In this document: piece by piece, positions 43,921 through 53,103 of the stretch | How positions within the stretch are numbered: position 1 is the stretch's first letter | Layout: each line of letters begins with the position of its first letter | Assembly: GCA_945952065.1 (NCBI GenBank) | Contig: CAMFGY010000028.1 | Coordinates: forward strand, 1-64,000 | From: an uncultured Burkholderiales bacterium | GTDB taxonomy: Bacteria > Pseudomonadota > Gammaproteobacteria > Burkholderiales > Burkholderiaceae_C | DNA length: 64,000 bases | Direction of reading: 5' to 3' | Program-made: the position numbers and the translations under genes | Notes under the pieces: model-generated | What the model was told of the DNA's origin: nothing | The model's database searches: none | Seen by the model: only the letters and a program-made list of their open reading frames with translations

Positions 43921-45969
43921 TCAGTGGGTTGGAATCAGGGCCTGAGATGTCGCCGTGTCAGTTCGTTGCTTGCGCGCCAAGGCTTCGGCATCACAAAGGG
44001 GGCAATACTCATGTTTGCCGCTGAGATAGCCATGCTGAGGACAAATCGAAAAGGTCGGCGTGACCGTGATGTAGGGGAGCCGGAACTTCGAGAGCGAGCG
44101 CCGTACCAATTCGCGACAGGCGGCAGCACTGCTCAGCGCTTCGTTCATGTACAGGTGCAGCACGGTGCCTCCGGTGTATTTGCGCTGCAAAGTGTCCTGG
44201 CGCTCCAGTGCTTCAAAGGGGTCGTCGGTAAAGCCCACTGGTAACTGCGAGCTGTTGGTGTAGTAAGGATGTGCAGGGGTGCCCGCTTGCAAGATGCCGG
44301 GAAACCGCTTTTTGTCTTCTTTTGCAAAGCGGTAGGTGGTGCCCTCTGCGGGAGTGGCTTCCAAGTTGTAGAGGTGGCCGGTCTGTTCTTGGAATTCGAC
44401 CATGCGGGCACGTACATGGTCGAGCAGACGCAGCGCAAGGGCATGACCGGCAGGCGTGGTGATGTCTTCCACGTCAGCGGTGAAGTTGCGGATCATTTCA
44501 TTGATGCCATTGACGCCCAAGGTCGAGAAGTGATTTCGCAAAGTGCCCAAGTAGCGCTTGGTGTAGGGGAACAAGCCCTCATCGATCAGTCTTTGAATCA
44601 CCTTGCGCTTGATTTCCAGACTGTCGCGCCCCAGCTCCAACAAGTGATCAAGCTGCGCCATCAGGCCTGCTTCATCGCCTGCATGACGATGCCCCAGTCG
44701 TGCACAGTTGATCGTGACGACCCCCAAAGAGCCCGTTTGTTCTGCTGATCCAAACAGACCGTTGCCTCGTTTGAGCAACTCACGCAAATCGAGCTGCAGG
44801 CGGCAGCACATGGAGCGCACCATATTGGGCTGCAGCTCAGAATTCAGGAAATTCTGAAAGTAAGGCAGCCCATAGCGTGCCGTCATTTCGAACAAGGCCT
44901 CGGCATTGGCGCTGTGCCAGTCAAAATCTTGAGTGATGTTGTAGGTCGGAATTGGAAAAGTGAAGGCGCGCCCCTTGGCGTCGCCGGCCATCATTACTTC
45001 GATGTAAGCACGGTTGATCAGATCCATTTCCGCTTGCAGATCGCCGTAGCAAAAAGGCATTTCGGCGCCTGCGATTTGTGGTACTTGCTCGCGCAAATCT
45101 TCGGGGCAGGTCCAGTCAAAGGTCAGGTTGGTGAATGGAGTTTGAGTGCCCCAACGTGATGGCACGTTCAAGTTGTAGATCAGCTCTTGCATGCACTGCC
45201 GAATCTGGGGGTAGGTGAGGCGGTCCTTTCTGACATAGGGCGCCAAGTAAGTGTCAAAGCTGCTGAAAGCCTGAGCCCCGGCCCATTCGTTTTGAAGGGT
45301 GCCGAGGAAATTGACGATCTGACCAACGGCGCTGCTGAGGTGCTGGGGCGGGCCGGACTCGACTTTGCCCGCCACACCATTCAGGCCCTCGTTCAGCAGC
45401 GTCCTGAGGGACCAGCCTGCGCAGTAGCCACTCAGCATGTCCAGATCGTGGATGTGCAGGTCGGCCGCGCGATGCGCTCGGCCAATCTCGGGCGGGTAGA
45501 CTTGATCCAGCCAGTAGTTCGCCACAACCTTGCCAGAGACATTGAGGATCAATCCACCCAAACTCCAGCCTTGGTTGGCGTTGGCCTTGATACGCCAGTC
45601 CCGCTGTTGCAGGTACTCATCCATGGTGTCCTGCACATCGACCAAGGTCTGACGAGCGTCGCGCAGCTTGGCGTGCTGCTCTCGATACACCACATAGGCG
45701 CGCCAGGTTTTGCGCAGCCCGCTTTCGAACAAAGCGGATTCCACCGCGTCCTGGATTTGCTCAACGCTGAGTAAGACCTTGCTGGCGGTAGTTTGCGCGG
45801 CTTGGGCCGCGCACATGGCCCACAGCTTGGGCAGGACTGTTTGCTCGCACAGTCGCGCTGCGCTCGTTGGATTCAGTTCTTCGCTTGCGCCTCCCGCAGC
45901 CGCTATGGCCCTGGAAATCTTGCTTGCATCGAAGGCCACGAGGCGGCCGCATCGCTTGCTGATTTGCAT
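43921..45969 (-). CDS. nrdD: NrdD, anaerobic ribonucleoside-triphosphate reductase, main chain
   Basis: The 682-residue product starts with an ATP-cone domain (MQISKRCGRLVAFDASKISRAI). A ten-strand barrel follows with NrdD segments such as HIHDLDMLSGYCAGWSLRTLL, NLTFDWTCPEDL, TFPIPTYNITQDF and GVVTINCARLGH. It ends in a zinc site (CPQHGYL...CPLCDAEALARKQ). The usual C-terminal RVxGY radical motif is missing and is found on the next ORF. The enzyme makes deoxynucleotides without oxygen. The ATG at 45969 follows GGAG by six bases; a GTG at 45981 is the alternative. Confidence 0.9.
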   Translation of the reverse strand: MQISKRCGRLVAFDASKISRAIAAAGGASEELNPTSAARLCEQTVLPKLWAMCAAQAAQTTASKVLLSVEQIQDAVESALFESGLRKTWRAYVVYREQHAKLRDARQTLVDVQDTMDEYLQQRDWRIKANANQGWSLGGLILNVSGKVVANYWLDQVYPPEIGRAHRAADLHIHDLDMLSGYCAGWSLRTLLNEGLNGVAGKVESGPPQHLSSAVGQIVNFLGTLQNEWAGAQAFSSFDTYLAPYVRKDRLTYPQIRQCMQELIYNLNVPSRWGTQTPFTNLTFDWTCPEDLREQVPQIAGAEMPFCYGDLQAEMDLINRAYIEVMMAGDAKGRAFTFPIPTYNITQDFDWHSANAEALFEMTARYGLPYFQNFLNSELQPNMVRSMCCRLQLDLRELLKRGNGLFGSAEQTGSLGVVTINCARLGHRHAGDEAGLMAQLDHLLELGRDSLEIKRKVIQRLIDEGLFPYTKRYLGTLRNHFSTLGVNGINEMIRNFTADVEDITTPAGHALALRLLDHVRARMVEFQEQTGHLYNLEATPAEGTTYRFAKEDKKRFPGILQAGTPAHPYYTNSSQLPVGFTDDPFEALERQDTLQRKYTGGTVLHLYMNEALSSAAACRELVRRSLSKFRLPYITVTPTFSICPQHGYLSGKHEYCPLCDAEALARKQRTDTATSQALIPTH

Positions 45970-45980
45970 TCGTAACTCCA

Positions 45981-46021
45981 CATCTAGTGTGGGTTGGGAG
46001 ATTAGGCTCTACCTATAGTGT
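45981..46021 (-). promoter_or_regulatory. two NrdR-like boxes upstream of nrdD
   Basis: On the minus strand ACACTAGATGTGG and ACACTATAGGTAG both begin with ACACTA. Their shared TAGTGT cores (plus strand 45985-45990 and 46016-46021) are exactly 31 bases apart, the spacing known for paired NrdR boxes. Confidence 0.55.
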
Positions 46022-46135
46022 TTGCAAGCGCTGATCCGGGGTGTTTCTACAGAGTTTGCGCTATCGCAAAGGCAGGCGTTGGGCCCCTGGGCGGAACGAT
46101 GCGCACATCGAGACTTGTGCGGAAAAAGGCGTTTG

Positions 46136-47284
46136 CTATGTCATGGCAACCCAATGATTGTCTAAGGCCATGGCTTGAGGCCAGGGCAGCAAGACGGCGG
46201 GCGCCGAGGGATGCCATCGCACCAAACCAAACGCTGTCGCAGCCAAGACACCTCCTGCTTGATCCGCGCCGGGCCATTGCGCGAGTGCGTAGGTCTCTTT
46301 CAGTTCGATGACGGTGCTCAGCTTGTCAGGTAGACCCGGGTGCCAGACCTGAGCGACGCCTGCCTTATTGCTTGACAAGGCAAAGCCCCCTCGATAGGCG
46401 GGAACAATGTCTCCCGAATAGCCAAAGCCATCGTTGTTGCGGGCCGGTAGGTGCAAGGCGTCACCATCGAGCACGGCCTGAATCGGCGCCGAGGCTCGCA
46501 AAGCGGGGTGCGCATGCTCGGCGTGCATCGCCACACCGAGAAAGACATCGCCCTGGCTCGAAGGCTGGCTCCAAGCCAAATGCCGCAGGCTCAGCTGAGG
46601 ATCTGGCAACTTCCAGCGGCGCAGCAACTGGCCGTTTTTTCCGTCCAGGCGGGCCAATGAGGCATCCATGCGATCCAAGTCATACTTTTTGTCGTCTAGG
46701 GTTCGCAAGATCCCACCATTTGCAATCATCAAATGGCCGTCCTTGTCGATCAGCAACTGATGCGGTTCAACGCCGGCACTGCTCCATTCGTCGAGCTTTC
46801 GAAGGCTGGTCGGGTCCCGCACTCCGATGCGCCCCTGCCCACTTTGATAGTCAATTTCGGTGGTGTAGACGCAGTCGCTTCCGACGGCGATATGCCCGCT
46901 GAGTCGCACATGTCGAGATTCAGATGGGATGTCAATCTGTTTCACCACTTGGCCTGCGCCATCACAGCGGAGCAACCAGGCGCCCGGCCTCAGACCGTTG
47001 ACCAGAAGGCCTCTGCCGGTTTCTGCTACCAAACCGTGTGGGCGACCTGGCAAGGCAAGCGCGTAGCGGACGGTCAAGGTCTTGGCAACCCAGTCAGCGG
47101 CCAATACGCCCGCATAGTAGGGATCTTGAGCGTTTGGTCCTCGCCAAGCTGCGCCGATCAGGCTTGAGGCTTGCGGCGGGTCCAAAGCCAGCGAGGCAAA
47201 AGCGAGATGCGGCATCGTCGCGCAAACGCCGACGGCTCCAAATGACTGGATGCAACGGCGACGGCCTGGATGGGGCGGGTTCAT
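46136..47284 (-). CDS. DUF1513 protein, exported, Fur-associated
   Basis: The 382-residue product has a twin-arginine-like start (GRRRCIQSFGAVGVCATMPHLAFA) and propeller-type repeats with the DUF1513 patterns RPHGLVAETGRGLLVNGLRP, GVEPHQLLIDKDGHLMIANGG and GLVRWHP. The family occurs with periplasmic iron-uptake proteins such as EfeO/FTR1 partners. A Fur-like site lies about 35 bases upstream, supporting an iron link. The ATG at 47284 opens the signal region. Confidence 0.75.
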   Translation of the reverse strand: MNPPHPGRRRCIQSFGAVGVCATMPHLAFASLALDPPQASSLIGAAWRGPNAQDPYYAGVLAADWVAKTLTVRYALALPGRPHGLVAETGRGLLVNGLRPGAWLLRCDGAGQVVKQIDIPSESRHVRLSGHIAVGSDCVYTTEIDYQSGQGRIGVRDPTSLRKLDEWSSAGVEPHQLLIDKDGHLMIANGGILRTLDDKKYDLDRMDASLARLDGKNGQLLRRWKLPDPQLSLRHLAWSQPSSQGDVFLGVAMHAEHAHPALRASAPIQAVLDGDALHLPARNNDGFGYSGDIVPAYRGGFALSSNKAGVAQVWHPGLPDKLSTVIELKETYALAQWPGADQAGGVLAATAFGLVRWHPSAPAVLLPWPQAMALDNHWVAMT

Positions 47285-47316
47285 GGGGAAAAGTCTTTCG
47301 AGCAAATATTGATCTG

Positions 47317-47336
47317 CAAATCGTAATGAGAATGAC
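47317..47336 (-). promoter_or_regulatory. candidate Fur box before DUF1513 gene
   Basis: The AATGAG-AATGAC core (plus strand, within 47317-47336) resembles NAT(A/T)AT-type Fur hexamer repeats. It lies about 35-50 bases upstream of the DUF1513 start. Confidence 0.45.
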
Positions 47337-47513
47337 TTGTATTAACGTTGATTCAACGCAAGCGGAACTCTCGCTTGTCAAATGGTTTTGAATTTGAGGC
47401 CGGGGACGAAGCTATCCTGCCTGCCACGCAGGTCGTTCCCAGGGCGCCCTGTGTCGGGAATTTTCAGAAGAACAGTTATCAATGTTCTCAACGACTCAGT
47501 AAGGTGGGGCGCT

Positions 47514-47603
47514 ATGAACAAGCCATCACAATGGACCAAATTAGGTTCTCAACCCAGTTGTTGCTCGGGGGCAAGCGGCCATTGGTGCATGCATGCTGAG
47601 TGA
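47514..47603 (+). CDS. possible 29-residue Cys/His-rich peptide
   Basis: An ATG at 47514 preceded by AAGGTGGGG starts a 29-codon frame whose second half is SCCSGASGHWCMHAE. Three cysteines, two histidines and a methionine within 14 residues suggest metal binding. It lies between two iron-regulated genes. No family is recognised and the frame may be accidental. Confidence 0.3.
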   Translation: MNKPSQWTKLGSQPSCCSGASGHWCMHAE

Positions 47604-47681
47604 TCTTCGCAAAACGCGGTCGGGCAGTCTCATCCACCAAGGCGGGCCAGTCACAATGGCTTTGACAGCCTATGACTGAAT

Positions 47682-48602
47682 TCAGCCACGAGCTTTGATG
47701 GCGCCAGGGCTACAGCCGAAGCGCCGTTTAAAGGCAGTCGCGAAGTTGGCGGGGCTTCCATAACCAGCGTTGGCGGCGGCTTCCCCCACACTCCACCCTT
47801 CGCGTTCAAGCAGCTGTCGTGCGACGTCTAGGCGCCGTCCGCGCCTGTATTCGAACAAACCTTCGCCGGCGAAGGCTTTGAACGCACGTTGCAAGCTGCT
47901 CGCGCTCATGCCGATGCCGCGTGCAATTTCGGCCAGTGAGCATTGATCCAACTCACCCTTGTCCAGTTGGCCCTGCAACTCGCGCAGGCGGCGGTGATGG
48001 CGCAAGCTCAGGCTGTCCGAGAGTAGAGGTGATCCAGCTAACGCGGCCATAGCTTCGGCCACGATCTCCAGGGCTCGAGCCTCTTGGTACAAGCGATCCA
48101 GCATGCCGCTCTTGGCGGGGGCATGCACGATTTGGTGGGCCAGGTTGAGCGCGCGCGCTGATGGGCGCCAGTTCAGGCGCGCCAAGTGCTGGGTCTGAAA
48201 GGCTTGCAGTCGTTCGTGGGTGTGCGCATCGTCGGGGCCGAGCTGCTCCAGCCATTCGGGCTGCAAGGTCAGCAAGAGCTTGTGTTCTTCACGCCCTCGA
48301 TGCGCATGGCGCCTGTATGCATCGGGTTCGGCCACGGAGACCAACATGCCTTCGGTCGGACGTCCTTGTTGGGGACCCAATTGAAAGGCTTGGTGCCCCA
48401 GACAAAAGTCTGACTGGCCGCCCACGACCAGACCGATCTTCAGACCCGGCATCACGGTGCCGAGGGTTTCCCGATCGTCAAGGTCTTGCACGCGCATGCG
48501 TTGCAGCACGAAACCGGGGCTGAGCTCTCGCATGTCCACGAGTCCAGCAACGCGCGGCCCCGTCCTGGGCTGCAGCGAAGGCTTTTGCTCTTGGCTTTGC
48601 AT
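47682..48602 (-). CDS. AraC-family regulator, PchR-like
   Basis: The product has a C-terminal pair of helix-turn-helix motifs (CSLAEIARGIGMSASSLQRAFKAF, then WSVGEAAANAGYGSPANFATAFKRRFGCSPG) and an N-terminal ligand domain with a GLKIGLVVGGQSDFCLG segment. This fits PchR/AlcR-type regulators that respond to siderophores. The ATG at 48602 gives 306 residues; an ATG at 48653 adds 17 more. It is divergent from the TonB receptor gene with a Fur box between them. Confidence 0.8.
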   Translation of the reverse strand: MQSQEQKPSLQPRTGPRVAGLVDMRELSPGFVLQRMRVQDLDDRETLGTVMPGLKIGLVVGGQSDFCLGHQAFQLGPQQGRPTEGMLVSVAEPDAYRRHAHRGREEHKLLLTLQPEWLEQLGPDDAHTHERLQAFQTQHLARLNWRPSARALNLAHQIVHAPAKSGMLDRLYQEARALEIVAEAMAALAGSPLLSDSLSLRHHRRLRELQGQLDKGELDQCSLAEIARGIGMSASSLQRAFKAFAGEGLFEYRRGRRLDVARQLLEREGWSVGEAAANAGYGSPANFATAFKRRFGCSPGAIKARG

Positions 48603-48675
48603 GCTTGACTGTGTTGCAAAGCTAATCGACCGGCGCGCAAAGGAATGTGGCATACGGAATGGAGATAATTGTTCT

Positions 48676-48694
48676 TGAGAATCATTATCATTTA
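48676..48694 (+). promoter_or_regulatory. strong Fur box before siderophore receptor operon
   Basis: TGAGAATCATTATCATTTA has the GATAATNATTATC-like core of the Fur consensus with few mismatches. It ends ten bases before the receptor ATG and lies in the divergent region shared with the AraC-type gene. Confidence 0.75.
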
Positions 48695-48704
48695 CAAATC
48701 AACC

Positions 48705-50717
48705 ATGTCCGCAAAAGCGCCTGCTCTGTTTCTTTTCCGTTCCAGCCCCTTGGCCCTGCTATTGCTTTCAGGTCTTGCCCAGGCGCAGGCCGAAGCGGCC
48801 AAGCTGCCCGATGTGGTGGTGACCGGCTCGGCCATCGAGAAACGCCTGGAAGATGCACCGGCCAGTGTGGCCGTCGTCACGCGTGCTGATCTGGAGCGCC
48901 GCCCGGTGCAAGAGCTGGCCGAGGTGCTGGGGACGGTGCCGGGCGTGACCTTGACGCGCAATGGCAATGGTGTGCCAGGTGTGCAAATCCGGGGCCTGGG
49001 CAGCGCCTACACTTTGATCTTGGTGGATGGCCGCCGCGTGAATTCCAGCTCTGCGGTATTTCGCGGCAATGATTACGACTTGGGCTGGGTACCGGCCGAA
49101 GAGGTCGAACGCATTGAAGTGGTGCGTGGCCCAATGTCCTCGCTGTATGGCTCTGATGCCATCGGCGGCGTCGTCAACATCATCACGCGCAAAGTTGGCA
49201 CGCGTTGGCGTGGCAGCGCAAGACTGGATGCCACCCATCAAGAAAACCGTTTGGCCGGAGACAGCCAGATCGCCAGCTTCTCGGTTTCGGGCCCCTTGAT
49301 TGCAGAGCAGTTGGGGCTCAAGGTGTATGGCGGGGCGGACAAACGCGAGGCCGATGAGCCGACCTTGAACCCCCCGGCCAGCAATGGCACTCGTCAAGAT
49401 GCATTGCCCGGCCTGAAGAACCGCTACCTCAGCGCTCAATTGGCCTGGACGCCCAGCGAGCAACATGGATTCACGCTGGACCTGGACAGCAGCCACCGCG
49501 ACCACGGCGGCTTCGAGTTGGCGCGTGAGGCCTTGTCCTTGCGGCATCAGGGACGCTTCGTCTTTGGCCGCAGCGAGTTGCGCTTTTATGGTGACCAGAC
49601 CAAAAACTTTACCGGCACCGTCACGGGCCAAATCAATCCGAACAAGTCGACGGTCCAAGTGCTGGACGGCAAGTTGAGCCTGCCCTTGGAGTGGCTGGAC
49701 CAACACCTCAGCCTGGGTGCAGAGTTGCGCAGGGAAGAGCTGTGGGACCCCACCAACCTGAAAGGTGCGCCCGGCAGTGCAGCACGCAGCAGCCCCACCA
49801 CCGCCGTGCGCCAGAAGGCTGTGTTCATCGAGGACGAGATCAAACTCTTGCCCGAGCTCGTGCTGACTCTGGGGGACCGTTATGACGACCACGAAAACTT
49901 CGGCGGCCATCACAGCCCGCGGGTCTACGGTGTGTGGCATCCGGCCAAGGCCTGGACTCTGCGTGCCGGCTGGGCGCGCGCTTTTCGGGCGCCCACCTTG
50001 CTGATCAACAGCCCGGAATGGGGGTCGCCATCTTGTGGCAGTGCTACCGTCGGCTGCTACATCACCGGCAGCCGGGACTTGAAGCCAGAAACCAGCACCA
50101 GCAAGGAACTCGGCGCGGCATACGACGGCGGCCATTGGCATCTTGGTTTCACGGTCTTCGACACTCAGCTGAAGAATATGTTGGACATTGCCAATCGCAC
50201 ATCCAACAAGGCCTTGGCCCCCAGCTATGCCAACTTTGTGGGCTTTCTGCCTGACGGTCGACCGATGTTCCGCTATCAGAACATTGCCAGCGTCAAGAGC
50301 CGCGGTGCGGAGTTGAGCAGTCGTTGGGCGCTCAATGCCTCGCTGAACCTGCGCGCCAACTACACCTACACCGACGCCAAGAACACCAGTGGCGCCATTG
50401 AACTGCCGCTGACTTATCGATCCAAGCATGTCGCCAATCTGGGGGTCGATTGGCAGGCCACGCCATCGCTGGGCCTCAGTTTGTCCGGCAGGTACAACGG
50501 TGCCCAGTACATCAGCGTGCCGGCCAATGGGCAAAACATGGTGCAGGCGCCGGCCTATTCGGTGTTCGATGCCAGCGTCGCTTGGTCCTGGAGTCCGGCG
50601 CTGACCTTGCGTGGCGGCTTGTTGAACCTGGTCAACAAGACGGTGGATCGCGAGAGCAGCAATGAATTCAACGAGGACGGGCGCCGCTTGTTCCTGTCGG
50701 TCAGCGCGCGCTTTTGA
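48705..50717 (+). CDS. TonB-dependent siderophore receptor
   Basis: The 670-residue product has a signal peptide ending in GLAQAQA and a TonB box region (LPDVVVTGSAIEKRLEDAPA). The plug contains VPGVQIRGLGSAYTLILVDGRR, EEVERIEVVRGPMSSLYGSDAIGGVVNII follows, and a barrel ends in RRLFLSVSARF. The features fit a catecholate-type (FepA/IroN/BfrA-like) ferric siderophore receptor. The presence of an esterase gene next door supports an ester-linked siderophore. The stop overlaps the next gene (TGATG). Confidence 0.9.
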   Translation: MSAKAPALFLFRSSPLALLLLSGLAQAQAEAAKLPDVVVTGSAIEKRLEDAPASVAVVTRADLERRPVQELAEVLGTVPGVTLTRNGNGVPGVQIRGLGSAYTLILVDGRRVNSSSAVFRGNDYDLGWVPAEEVERIEVVRGPMSSLYGSDAIGGVVNIITRKVGTRWRGSARLDATHQENRLAGDSQIASFSVSGPLIAEQLGLKVYGGADKREADEPTLNPPASNGTRQDALPGLKNRYLSAQLAWTPSEQHGFTLDLDSSHRDHGGFELAREALSLRHQGRFVFGRSELRFYGDQTKNFTGTVTGQINPNKSTVQVLDGKLSLPLEWLDQHLSLGAELRREELWDPTNLKGAPGSAARSSPTTAVRQKAVFIEDEIKLLPELVLTLGDRYDDHENFGGHHSPRVYGVWHPAKAWTLRAGWARAFRAPTLLINSPEWGSPSCGSATVGCYITGSRDLKPETSTSKELGAAYDGGHWHLGFTVFDTQLKNMLDIANRTSNKALAPSYANFVGFLPDGRPMFRYQNIASVKSRGAELSSRWALNASLNLRANYTYTDAKNTSGAIELPLTYRSKHVANLGVDWQATPSLGLSLSGRYNGAQYISVPANGQNMVQAPAYSVFDASVAWSWSPALTLRGGLLNLVNKTVDRESSNEFNEDGRRLFLSVSARF

Positions 50718-52300
50718 TGATGAAGTCGCTGTTGAGCTTGTTGCTGAGCCTGTCGGCCTTGCCCCTGCAAGCTCAGGTACTGCAAGTCCCCGCCGAGGCT
50801 GGCGACTACATCGTTGCCAGCCTGCAGGTCCCCGCGGCGGCTGTGCTGGAATTGCGCAGCCCCGCAGGCCGGCTCTTGCGCCGTCAAACCGCGCCCGCAG
50901 GAGAGTCCGATTTCCGTTTTGTGGCGGAGCAGGCGGGTACCTATCGCGCCAGCCTGCAGCACCCGCAAGCGAAAGGCATTTTCACCCTGCTCGAACAGCG
51001 CACGCTGGCCGAGCAGCAGCCAGAAGCGGCAGCGACGGAAGCGCCTTTGGCGAGCCCAAAACTGCAAGCCTTGGCGCGTGAGTTCGGCGCGGGAACCCCG
51101 GCCTTCTGGGCGGCAGTGCAGACGCTGGGCACACCGCTGGTGGAGCCCCTGCTGGACAATCCGCAAGGCTGGCGCGTGAGTTTCTTGTGGCGAGGACAAG
51201 CCTCCACCCGCAGCGTTCGCCTGTTCTGGCCGGTGCGCCAAGGTGACCAGGAGCGATTTGCACGCGTGGCCGGAACCGACATCTGGCACTACAGCTTGCG
51301 ACTGCCTTCGGGCACCCGGCTGGCCTACCAGCTCGCGCCGGATGTGCCACAGTTGAAAGGGGCCGGCCGGCAAGCGCAACGCCGTGCGATCTTGGCTCGG
51401 GTCCAGGCCGATCCGCTGAACGCGCGGCGTTGGTCGGCCGGCACCCCGGCACTCCCTGGCTTTGACAATCTGCTGGGTGAGCACTCCATGTTGGAGCTTC
51501 CCGGCGCCCCGGCTGAGCCCTGGCTGGAACCAAACCCCCAGGTGGCGCGAGGCAGCTTGGAACATCTGCGCTACAAAAGCCCGATGTTGGGCAACGAGCG
51601 CCGGCTCACCGTCTACCGCCCCGCTGCAGCGGGTGCCGGGCCGCTGCCGCTGCTGCTGCTCTTCGATGAGGATTCCTACCTGAGTCGAGTCCCCACACCC
51701 ACCATCCTGGACAACTTGATTGCGGCAGGCCGAATTCCGCCGCTGATGGCGGTGCTGGTGGGCAACCCGACGCGCGACTCACGGGCTGAAGAGCTGCCGT
51801 GCAATCCACGCTTTGCAGACATGGTGGCCGGCGAGTTGCTGCCGTGGCTGTCGGCCCGCTACCCCATCACCTCCGACCCGGCGAGGACGGTGGTGGCGGG
51901 GTCCAGCTATGGCGGTTTGGCCTCGGCTTGGCTGGGTTTGCGCCATCCGCAGCGCTTTGGGCGGGTGCTGAGTTTGTCGGGCTCCTTTTGGTGGGCGCCC
52001 GCGCGGCCGCCGGGCTTTGGGGTCGGCGGCTTGGATGATGTGGCCGAAGGGGAATGGCTGACACGCCAGTTTGCGACGGCACCGCGCAGCGAGGTGGTGT
52101 TTTATCTGGCACCGGGCCTTCTTGAGCGCAGCGCACCCTCCGATGGCCCCGGCATTCTGGAGACCAATCGCCATTTGCGTGATGTCTTGCAAGCGCGCGG
52201 TCAACGAGTCATCTACCGCGAATTCGGGGGTGGGCACGACTATGTGAACTGGCGCAGTGAGCTGGCCGAAGGCTTGATCGACTTGCTGGGGCATCCATGA
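50717..52300 (+). CDS. periplasmic enterochelin-esterase-like siderophore hydrolase
   Basis: The 527-residue product has a signal peptide (SLLSLLLSLSALPLQAQ), a Fes-type N-terminal beta domain (SFLWRGQASTRSVRLFWPV) and a C-terminal esterase domain. That domain has RRLTVYRPAAA, the nucleophile motif GSSYGG and the catalytic-histidine segment GGGHDYVNWR. It would hydrolyse a tri-ester siderophore to release iron. The signal peptide places it in the periplasm, as in IroE/PfeE rather than cytoplasmic Fes. The ATG overlaps the receptor stop. Confidence 0.85.
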   Translation: MMKSLLSLLLSLSALPLQAQVLQVPAEAGDYIVASLQVPAAAVLELRSPAGRLLRRQTAPAGESDFRFVAEQAGTYRASLQHPQAKGIFTLLEQRTLAEQQPEAAATEAPLASPKLQALAREFGAGTPAFWAAVQTLGTPLVEPLLDNPQGWRVSFLWRGQASTRSVRLFWPVRQGDQERFARVAGTDIWHYSLRLPSGTRLAYQLAPDVPQLKGAGRQAQRRAILARVQADPLNARRWSAGTPALPGFDNLLGEHSMLELPGAPAEPWLEPNPQVARGSLEHLRYKSPMLGNERRLTVYRPAAAGAGPLPLLLLFDEDSYLSRVPTPTILDNLIAAGRIPPLMAVLVGNPTRDSRAEELPCNPRFADMVAGELLPWLSARYPITSDPARTVVAGSSYGGLASAWLGLRHPQRFGRVLSLSGSFWWAPARPPGFGVGGLDDVAEGEWLTRQFATAPRSEVVFYLAPGLLERSAPSDGPGILETNRHLRDVLQARGQRVIYREFGGGHDYVNWRSELAEGLIDLLGHP

Positions 52301-53103
52301 CTCGCATGCAATATCACCCCTTGAAAGCCCGTTTGCTGCATGTCTTGCAGGTAGAGGCCTTGTCCCCGCGCTTGCGCCGTATTACTTTGAGCGGACCGGA
52401 GTTGGATGGTTTTCTGAGCCCTATGCCGGATGACCATGTGAAGCTGCTGTTTCCCCACGAGGGAGTGGTCTTGCCGGTGCTACCGAGTTTCGGCAGCACC
52501 GGGGCCAGCTTTCCTGCCGGGACCCTGCGGCCGGTGGCGCGAGATTACACGCCGCGCCACCATGACCCGGAGCGCAGGACGCTCACACTGGACTTTGTTC
52601 TGCATGGAGATGGGCCGGCTTCCCAGTGGGCTGCAAATGCAAAACCAGGTGACGCCATCGGCGTGGCCGGGCCGCGTGCTTCTCGGCTCATCGACCGGCA
52701 AGCCTTCAAGCATTGGTTGCTGCTGGGCGATGAAACGGCCTTACCTGCTTTGGCACGGTGGTTGACCTGGATTCCGCCTCAGGCGCGGGTGACGGTATGC
52801 GTGGAAGTTGCGAGTTTGGAAGATCGCATCGCCCTGCCGGCCCACGCAGGCGCGGACTTGGTCTGGGTGTTGCGGCGGCCATCGAGTCAGGGATGTGCGC
52901 TCTTGGCCGCGCTCCAAGAGCTGCCACGGCATGCGTCGAGTGCTGGGAGCGTCGAGTCGCCCTATGCCTGGATCGCCTGTGAATCCACCCAGATGCGAGG
53001 CCTGCGCCAGCACCTGTTGAATGAGCGCGCTTGGCCGCGCAAGCAACTGTATGCCGCCGGCTACTGGAAGCGCGGCGATTCGGACCATGACAATGAACAT
53101 TGA
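52297..53103 (+). CDS. siderophore-interacting ferric reductase (ViuB/SIP family)
   Basis: The 268-residue product has the SIP pattern: LSPRLRRITLSGPEL, PDDHVKLLFPHEG, the flavin motif ARDYTPRHHD, ASQWAANAKPGDAIGVAGPR and LLLGDETALPALARWL. It ends in KRGDSDHDNEH after the typical AAGYWKRG. These enzymes reduce ferric siderophores in the cytoplasm with NAD(P)H. It overlaps the esterase stop (ATGA) and the next gene start, so it belongs to one operon. Confidence 0.9.
   Translation: MTRMQYHPLKARLLHVLQVEALSPRLRRITLSGPELDGFLSPMPDDHVKLLFPHEGVVLPVLPSFGSTGASFPAGTLRPVARDYTPRHHDPERRTLTLDFVLHGDGPASQWAANAKPGDAIGVAGPRASRLIDRQAFKHWLLLGDETALPALARWLTWIPPQARVTVCVEVASLEDRIALPAHAGADLVWVLRRPSSQGCALLAALQELPRHASSAGSVESPYAWIACESTQMRGLRQHLLNERAWPRKQLYAAGYWKRGDSDHDNEH

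Larger units (their letters stand above)
47285..47681. other. intergenic region with Fur-like site and a tiny ORF
   Basis: About 400 bases lie between the DUF1513 gene and the AraC-type regulator. They hold the Fur-like site next to the DUF1513 start and a possible 29-codon cysteine-rich ORF on the plus strand. Nothing else is recognised. Confidence 0.5.

Noticed and set aside
48768-50534. 588-codon minus-strand open frame
   Set aside because: It is the antisense shadow of the TonB siderophore receptor and shows no family pattern.
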